From NCBI GenBank assembly GCA_905160935.1, contig CAJHZI010000517.1:1056001-1120000 (forward strand): 64,000 bases of DNA, in the 5' to 3' direction. Positions 60,663 to 64,000 of the stretch are shown here, one piece after another. The notes under the pieces are model-generated. The model was not told where the DNA came from. It saw only the letters and a program-made list of their open reading frames with translations, and ran no database searches. Made by a program: the position numbers and the translations under genes. This DNA is from Enchytraeus crypticus. Lineage: Eukaryota > Annelida > Clitellata > Enchytraeida > Enchytraeidae. The number at the start of each line of letters is the position of its first letter. Positions within the stretch are counted from its first letter, which is position 1.

Positions 60663-63570
60663 TTGTCTCTGGGGTTCTGAAAATGACGAGCCCAAGGTAC
60701 ATATTCATATTCAGAGTCTGCTTTCACACTCCATAATGAGCACTCCATAAATTAACAACTACCCTTCATACACGGCAATACCTTGTCTCTAGCCTGTAGT
60801 CTATGAAAAATAAAAAATGCGGCTTCTGAGGTGGTTTCCCGTTGCTATCATGGTTATTGTGCAAATTTAACTGCAGTCATTAGCAATCACATTTTGTTGA
60901 ACAATGACACGTTCCCAATGCTAATACACTCTTTTGATTAAGTAATTGTTGCTGGTAAATATATTATTTTATAAGTATACTGCATGATTAGGGCTATTAA
61001 CACGATTGCAGACTGGGTTAAGGTTATGGTTAAGGTTAGGATATTTAAATTTTAGGTAAAACTAAGTTCAACCGGTGATGTTCTATAACAAATTCGGGGT
61101 CGACAACATGGCTCTCTGATGCATCAAAATTTTGGCGCAATTCTTTCTCCTGCCTGTATATTATCCGGTGTTTTGCTAATGTATTGTGTTACATTCCCCA
61201 GGTGGCGGAATCTATTTCTGGTAGGCCTGTTGTTTGTTGTGCCTGTGATGGGGATAATGATGACCGGTATGTACATGATGTCGAGACAGCGAGCAATGTG
61301 CGCATCCTGGATACATAACTGCAGCACGGGATTGTCTGATGTAGTAAACACTACGATGTGCCAGAGCTATCTGCTCAACTCTACTAAGCCTATGATGTGT
61401 CATCATGCGGCTATAATGATATTACCTGGATTGTCTCTGAAGAATGTCGCACTCTTTGTCCTCTGTACACCGTGTCAGGTACTTGCAACCTTTGAGTCTT
61501 ATCATTAATCCTGATAAGTCATCATGACTAATCAGTCAGATGACTACTTCAGTTATCATGACTGACTGATGTAATCAACAGTCTGAAATCAGTCATGGTG
61601 ACTGATGTTATCATCAGTTTCATGTCAGTCGAAATGAGTGATGTAAAACCTTTCCACGACTGATGACAAATGACTGCATCAGTCATTATGACTGATGATG
61701 TCCCTTATCGTATACTTTATAATCTTTGATTAGTTACACTGAATCAATCATTCATCACTGCCGCACCTCTGAAGCTGCTGAAAATGGTGCCATTAATTAT
61801 CCTATTCTGTCAGAGCATAAAATGCACTAATTGTGTATGGGTTACAATGTTAGGATAACTGCTAAGTTACATTAGTAGATGAACTCCTGGGTTAAACTGA
61901 TCTGTAGGTTAGTCCTTTTGCAAATTGAAGGCTGACTATTCGGATATTCGGATAGTCTGTTAGCTATAACTTTAGATGATAGAATTCTCTAATATAATTC
62001 ATGCTTATGCTTTATTTCACTTTTAGTTTCGTATTTTACATAGAGTGGCACCTGTATAATACCACTATTGATAGACTGATTGATCACTCTCATGCTGCTA
62101 CTATTTTCAGTTGCTCGCAATACGTTATTTTGGAGTACCGGCGTACAAGGTTTTACGCCACGGACAGGCTAACATGGATGTGCTCATAGCTCTGGCCACT
62201 GGTATAGCCTACAGCTACTCTGTGCTCGTGTTGCTGGTTGCTATGGTAACCCAGGAGCACAGGAGTCCTAAGACGTTCTTTGAGACTCCTCCCATGCTGC
62301 TCATGTTCATATCTCTCGGCAGGTGGCTCGAGCACATTGCCAAGGTCAGCTCTCGTCGTTCTCTTGATTCTGATGAGCTCAGTCTGTAGGATATTAGAAT
62401 AAAAACTTCTGTTAAAGAAATCAAACACAATTGGCTATGATTCTTTTAAATTCCTATGACACTATTTACAATAAAAATCAATATCTACATGTAGAAGTTA
62501 AATTATTCTGTGAGATGTTATGGCTTTGCCTAGAATCTATCAATTTATGTATCTCAATGTATATATAATGGTGCAGGGGTAATATTTCTGCAGTATTAGC
62601 TAATCGCATGTAGTTATGCCAATCTGTTGTTTGTTGTGTTGTAGAGTAGGACTGCTGCAGCTTTGGCTAAGCAGATCGTGGTGTAGTTATGCCTATCTAT
62701 TGCGTGTTATGTTGTAGGGTAAGACTTGTACAGTACCGGCTAAGCAGATCATGATGTAGTTATGCCTATCTGTTGTGTATTATGTTGCAGGGTAAGACTT
62801 GTACAGTACCGGCTAAGCTGATCGTGATGTAGTTATGCCTATCTGTTGTGTGCTATGTTGTAGGGTAAGACTTCTGCAGCTTTGGCTAAGCTGATGTCAC
62901 TGCAGGCCACAGAGGCAGTGTTGGTGGAGTACAGAGCTAGTGATGAGAGGATATTGAGTGAAAAGAGTATACCGCTAGCTCTGGTACAGAGAGGTGATAT
63001 ACTCAAGGTATGTATTGTGTAGCCTAATTTTTATTCTTTTTGAATTCCCTTATGCGCTGTGTTCTGTTGCAATTTGACTTACAATAGTTGTAATAATATG
63101 TTCCTTAAAATTAATATATAATAATATAATTAATATATTGTCTATTTACATTGGATGAGATTTATGTAATAATATTTTCTCATTTCTTTCGCACGACTTG
63201 AGTTTTCTATGCTAACATATATTTTTAAATTGTAGTAGCATATTGTAGAGATAGCCTAGTTTTGTTATAGAGAGAATTCTTCGATGGTTAGGAGATGGAT
63301 TTTCTTTGATTGATTGACCGATGTATTACACTTTAGGTTATACCTGGAGAGAAGATACCTGTGGACGGGAGAGTGATAGATGGTAGCTCGACGTGTGACG
63401 AGTCTCTGATAACTGGAGAGTCGATGCCTGTGACTAAGAAGCCTGGAGACGTCGTGATAGGCAGCTCGCTCAACCAGCACGGCAGGCTGCTGATTCAGGC
63501 CACGCATGTCGGCGCTGATAGTGCCCTCAGCCAGATTGTCAGGCTCGTCGAGGAGGCGCAGACGTGCAAG
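48484..63570 (+). CDS. ATP7: ATP7-type copper-transporting P1B-ATPase (gene span, 3' end beyond window)
   Basis: Copper-exporting P-type ATPase of the ATP7A/ATP7B family. It takes Cu(I) from chaperones on N-terminal CxxC domains and pumps it, using ATP, into the trans-Golgi lumen or out of the cell (family knowledge). Nine exons with perfectly matching phases: 48484-49594, 55406-55618, 56087-56256, 57028-57189, 60472-60551, 61202-61478, 62111-62344, 62864-63007, 63337-63570. They encode the first 875 codons. Seen in order: six HMA domains (CxxC pairs at residues 21/24, 105/108, 296/299, 426/429 and 504/507, with the third domain lacking it), the first transmembrane segments, and the TGES actuator motif at 823-826. 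The CPC metal-binding helix, DKTG phosphorylation site, SEHPL motif and C-terminus must lie downstream of 64000; vertebrate homologues have about 1450-1500 residues. Confidence 0.97.
49600..50480. other. ATP7 intron 1, first part
   Basis: No recognised gene. The motif gtaattccgttac recurs near 50028, 50047 and 50235, and as gtaagtccgttac near 50414. A 78-codon frame at 49659-49892 resembles nothing known. Confidence 0.4.
50483..50839. repeat. Two perfect palindromes and an RTE-like tail
   Basis: Inverted repeat 1: cagtgtatgtgcaatta / taattgcacatacactg, 50483-50518. Inverted repeat 2: ttaatattatatacacac / gtgtgtatataatattaa, 50800-50839. Between them, 50566-50710 is an inverse RTE-like LINE tail (catcatcatcatcttcgctt ... 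ctttctgacgttgg). Confidence 0.75.
50905..51065 (+). mobile_element. SINE-B copy
   Basis: aagtttaatatccccttctt, gatgtcaatgacgtccccac, gatcaattcaccc and ccggtcccgtgatcaaa, in the same order as 18850-19015. Confidence 0.6.
51110..51600. repeat. (TA)n microsatellites around SINE-A copy 8
   Basis: TA-rich tracts at 51115-51335 and 51500-51600 enclose an inverse SINE-A at 51356-51484 (gctaacgttaacgtcagttt ... ataccgcactggctcc-type head). Confidence 0.85.
51780..53420 (+). repeat. Three RTE-like LINE 3' tails
   Basis: Copies at 51780-51920, 52740-52860 and 53215-53420 share gagcgcc(a/t)agg(c)tccagaaattg, then tcgtatcccgaccctggttg, then aactgggattcaagggaaga and a gatgat tail. These are 3' ends of the LINE better preserved at 57545-59070. 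Confidence 0.75.
54015..54690 (+). pseudogene. LINE reverse-transcriptase fragment (R1-like or similar)
   Basis: Encodes [20 protein letters not shown], then [20 protein letters not shown] and [11 protein letters not shown], the palm region of a LINE reverse transcriptase. It then continues in other frames with frameshifts. It lacks an intact catalytic DD box. ATP7 intron 1, same strand. Confidence 0.8.
55060..55160. repeat. AT-rich palindromic tract
   Basis: Runs of aataatatta and its complement that can pair repeatedly; the adjoining 54700-55060 shows nothing else. Confidence 0.7.
55165..55398 (-). repeat. Repeat C with tRNA-like segment, copy 2, next to ATP7 exon 2
   Basis: Matches 5645-5885: acgtcatgaagtttttaaat, aacggtttaaacatgtggta and gttgatcatttcactata are shared. 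Its right end tgtttacttttttg runs directly into agcag, the acceptor of exon 2. Confidence 0.8.
55406..55618 (+). CDS. ATP7: ATP7 exon 2: linker and first half of HMA5
   Basis: Phase 1 in and out. Starts with a Gly/Ala-rich low-complexity linker ([20 protein letters not shown]), then the first strand and helix of HMA5 with [18 protein letters not shown]. Donor CAG|GTGCGA. The acceptor tttacttttttgagcag lies at the end of a copy of repeat C. Confidence 0.95.
55972..56086 (+). repeat. 23-bp tandem array of acceptor-like units before ATP7 exon 3
   Basis: Five units starting at 55972, 55995, 56018, 56041 and 56064, each acag followed by gtgtacaggtggttgtgtt variants. The real exon at 56087 is the sixth unit. 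Confidence 0.9.
56087..56256 (+). CDS. ATP7: ATP7 exon 3: second half of HMA5
   Basis: Phase 1 in, phase 0 out. Encodes [20 protein letters not shown] and the closing strand [13 protein letters not shown] chose the acceptor ttgcag at 56086 because it gives the standard HMA length with no extra residues. Five further acceptor-like copies precede it at 23-bp spacing. Donor TAT|GTTAGT is weak; a minus-strand SINE-A starts about 12-15 bp beyond it. Confidence 0.92.
56268..56398 (-). mobile_element. SINE-A copy 9
   Basis: Full-length inverse copy: cttaggttaacgtcagtttc ... gatttaaaccccgcacctac ... accgacttcgccactgg. It begins about 12 bp after the exon 3 donor. Confidence 0.85.
56678..56790 (+). 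mobile_element. SINE-A copy 10
   Basis: ggcgaagtaggtaagatact, ggggttcaaatcctgggct and gaggaaactgacgttaacct. Plus orientation, in the same intron as the inverse copy 9, 280 bp away. Confidence 0.85.
57028..57189 (+). CDS. ATP7: ATP7 exon 4: HMA6
   Basis: Acceptor tgtaacag, donor AAT|GTGAGT, phase 0 both sides. Encodes [20 protein letters not shown] and [20 protein letters not shown], the membrane-proximal HMA6 whose GMTCASC matches the vertebrate proteins. In this family the last HMA domains are those most needed for transport. Confidence 0.96.
57545..59070 (-). pseudogene. RTE-like LINE ORF2, 5'-truncated, in ATP7 intron 4
   Basis: Read on the minus strand from 59070: [20 protein letters not shown] then [11 protein letters not shown], then [20 protein letters not shown] and [14 protein letters not shown] degenerate [14 protein letters not shown] block with the [16 protein letters not shown] catalytic box follows at about 58330. 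Next come [40 protein letters not shown] and VVRPVMMYG. The terminal [18 protein letters not shown] and a tail of gatgatgat reach 57545. Several frames with stops: inactive, but the longest LINE copy in the window. A further tail fragment lies at 57285-57345. Confidence 0.85.
59090..59345. repeat. AAT/ATT trinucleotide-rich tract with an inverse SINE-B fragment
   Basis: Imperfect (taa)n on both sides of 59220-59272, which reads tttgacgtccctgacatcat and gaggaaacggacgttaaacc, the inverse of the SINE-B start. 59345-60470 shows no recognised feature apart from more aataat runs. Confidence 0.7.
60472..60551 (+). CDS. ATP7: ATP7 exon 5: end of HMA6 and linker to membrane
   Basis: Phase 0 in, phase 2 out. 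Encodes [20 protein letters not shown] and HSQIIKR, closing HMA6 and leading to the first helix. Acceptor tgtttttag, donor AGAG|GTATTA. A (CT)n tract and a CT-linked repeat follow in the intron. Confidence 0.95.
60570..60855 (+). repeat. (CT)n microsatellite with CT-linked element
   Basis: A CT tract of about 85 bp, then ggttctgaaaatgacgagcc, agagtctgctttcacactcc and gcggcttctgaggtggtttc. In ATP7 intron 5. Confidence 0.8.
61202..61478 (+). CDS. ATP7: ATP7 exon 6: first two transmembrane helices
   Basis: Phase 2 in, phase 0 out. [20 protein letters not shown] is the first helix. It is followed by a luminal loop rich in Met, Cys and His ([11 protein letters not shown] ... PMMCHH), then [20 protein letters not shown] as the second helix. 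A Met/His-rich first luminal loop is a hallmark of ATP7A-type pumps, where it is thought to help copper release. Confidence 0.95.
61505..61715. repeat. Degenerate array of palindromic cagtcatnatgactga motifs
   Basis: About ten variants of the pair agtcat / atgactgatg on both strands within 210 bp of ATP7 intron 6. No sharp unit length. 61715-62100 has no other feature. Confidence 0.65.
62111..62344 (+). CDS. ATP7: ATP7 exon 7: third and fourth transmembrane helices
   Basis: Phase 0 both sides. Contains [20 protein letters not shown], matching the [12 protein letters not shown] block of the family, and [20 protein letters not shown], matching PPMLF.FI.LGRWLEHLAK. Acceptor actattttcag, donor AAG|GTCAGC. 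Confidence 0.97.
62577..62863 (+). repeat. 73-bp tandem array copying the ATP7 exon 8 acceptor and exon start
   Basis: Units begin at about 62577, 62645, 62718 and 62791, the true exon being the next at 62864. Each has a tag or cag, then ggtaagact-like sequence and ggctaag. They continue into gatgtagttatgcc(a/t)atctg and the next acceptor. Confidence 0.9.
62864..63007 (+). CDS. ATP7: ATP7 exon 8: start of the actuator domain
   Basis: Phase 0 both sides. [20 protein letters not shown] corresponds to the invariant [18 protein letters not shown] block, then [11 protein letters not shown]. Acceptor gttgtag at 62863. Four degenerate copies of this acceptor plus exon start precede it at about 73-bp intervals, and three of them run into a TAG soon after the copied exon start. 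Confidence 0.96.
63337..63570 (+). CDS. ATP7: ATP7 exon 9: actuator domain with TGES
   Basis: Phase 0 both sides. Encodes [20 protein letters not shown] and [18 protein letters not shown] with the catalytic TGES loop needed for dephosphorylation, ending [17 protein letters not shown]. Donor AAG|GTAAAG; an inverse SINE-A starts about 12 bp downstream. Last exon in the window; the gene continues. Confidence 0.97.
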
Positions 63571-63581
63571 GTAAAGCAAAA

Positions 63582-63713
63582 AGCTGGTAAAGTTAAGGTT
63601 AACGTCAGTTTCCTCACTCAAAAGCGATGTCAGTGACGGACGAGCACAGGATTTGAACCCCGCACTTACTGATCCGCGGTGGAGTATCTTACCGACTTCG
63701 CCACTGGCTCCAG
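63582..63713 (-). mobile_element. SINE-A copy 11
   Basis: Full inverse copy from gctggtaaagttaaggttaa to cttcgccactggctcc, starting about 12 bp after the exon 9 donor. A short dispersed motif (gtgctcgatgttgtaatggg ... agcactctaattg) lies at 63788-63830; 63830-64000 shows nothing else. Confidence 0.85.
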
Positions 63714-64000
63714 CAAAGTATGACGACCACTAACTCAAACAATTGTGTGTCGTGTTATATGTTCATGCATCTGAAGTATCGATAGTGCTCGATGTTGTAA
63801 TGGGCGACAGTAGCACTCTAATTGTTGTTGATATTATTATCATCTTTTAAAGACGAAATAAATTTTGAAACAGTTGATTTTAATTTTGCGCACGTGTACA
63901 AGCAAAGTTTTTGATGGCTGACACGTGATTAAGTATTGGTTATAAAGTATCACAATACTCTTTGTGTATGTGATCTGTGTCGTTGAGTGATTGATAGATG

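Overview
The window is nuclear genomic DNA of an invertebrate animal. Two multi-exon genes are spread over tens of kilobases with GT-AG introns, the DNA is AT-rich, and the space between exons is packed with LINE fragments, tRNA-derived SINEs, mariner/hAT-type DNA elements, microsatellites and minisatellites. An IL-17-receptor-type gene and an ATP7-type copper pump place it in Metazoa. The phylum cannot be fixed from this sequence; a marine invertebrate is only a guess.

Layout. (1) 1-5081: first copy of a long direct repeat holding a LINE 3' fragment, a dead mariner element, a long (TA)n tract, a SINE and a minisatellite. (2) 8422-26474, minus strand: 3' eight exons of an IL-17 receptor homologue (extracellular fibronectin-like region, one transmembrane helix, SEFIR domain and C-terminal tail). 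Its 5' exon(s), including a signal peptide, were not found. Introns hold jockey/CR1-like and RTE-like LINE debris, SINEs and a 300-bp pentamer array. (3) 27192-32635: second copy of the long repeat, direct orientation, about 27.2 kb from the first, so the two copies bracket every receptor exon found here. (4) 32636-48483: no host gene recognised; LINE pieces, a hAT MITE with an 8-bp target duplication, a hAT/ZMYM-like transposase relic and short repeats. (5) 48484-63570, plus strand: first nine coding exons of an ATP7-type copper-transporting P1B-ATPase, from the start codon through six N-terminal heavy-metal domains and the first membrane segments to the TGES actuator motif. The CPC membrane motif, DKTG phosphorylation site and C-terminus lie beyond the window.

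The two genes are divergent and have no evident functional link. IL-17 receptors signal through SEFIR adaptors (family knowledge), and ATP7 pumps copper into the secretory lumen or out of the cell.

The most notable observations are: an HMA3 domain in ATP7 that has lost its metal-binding loop; tandem copies of two ATP7 splice acceptors together with the first bases of their exons (23-bp x6 and 73-bp x5); mobile-element sequence lying within about 15 bp of three ATP7 splice sites, one of which seems to supply a polypyrimidine tract; several SINE families sharing one approximately 40-nt module; and the pair of near-identical repeats bracketing the receptor gene.
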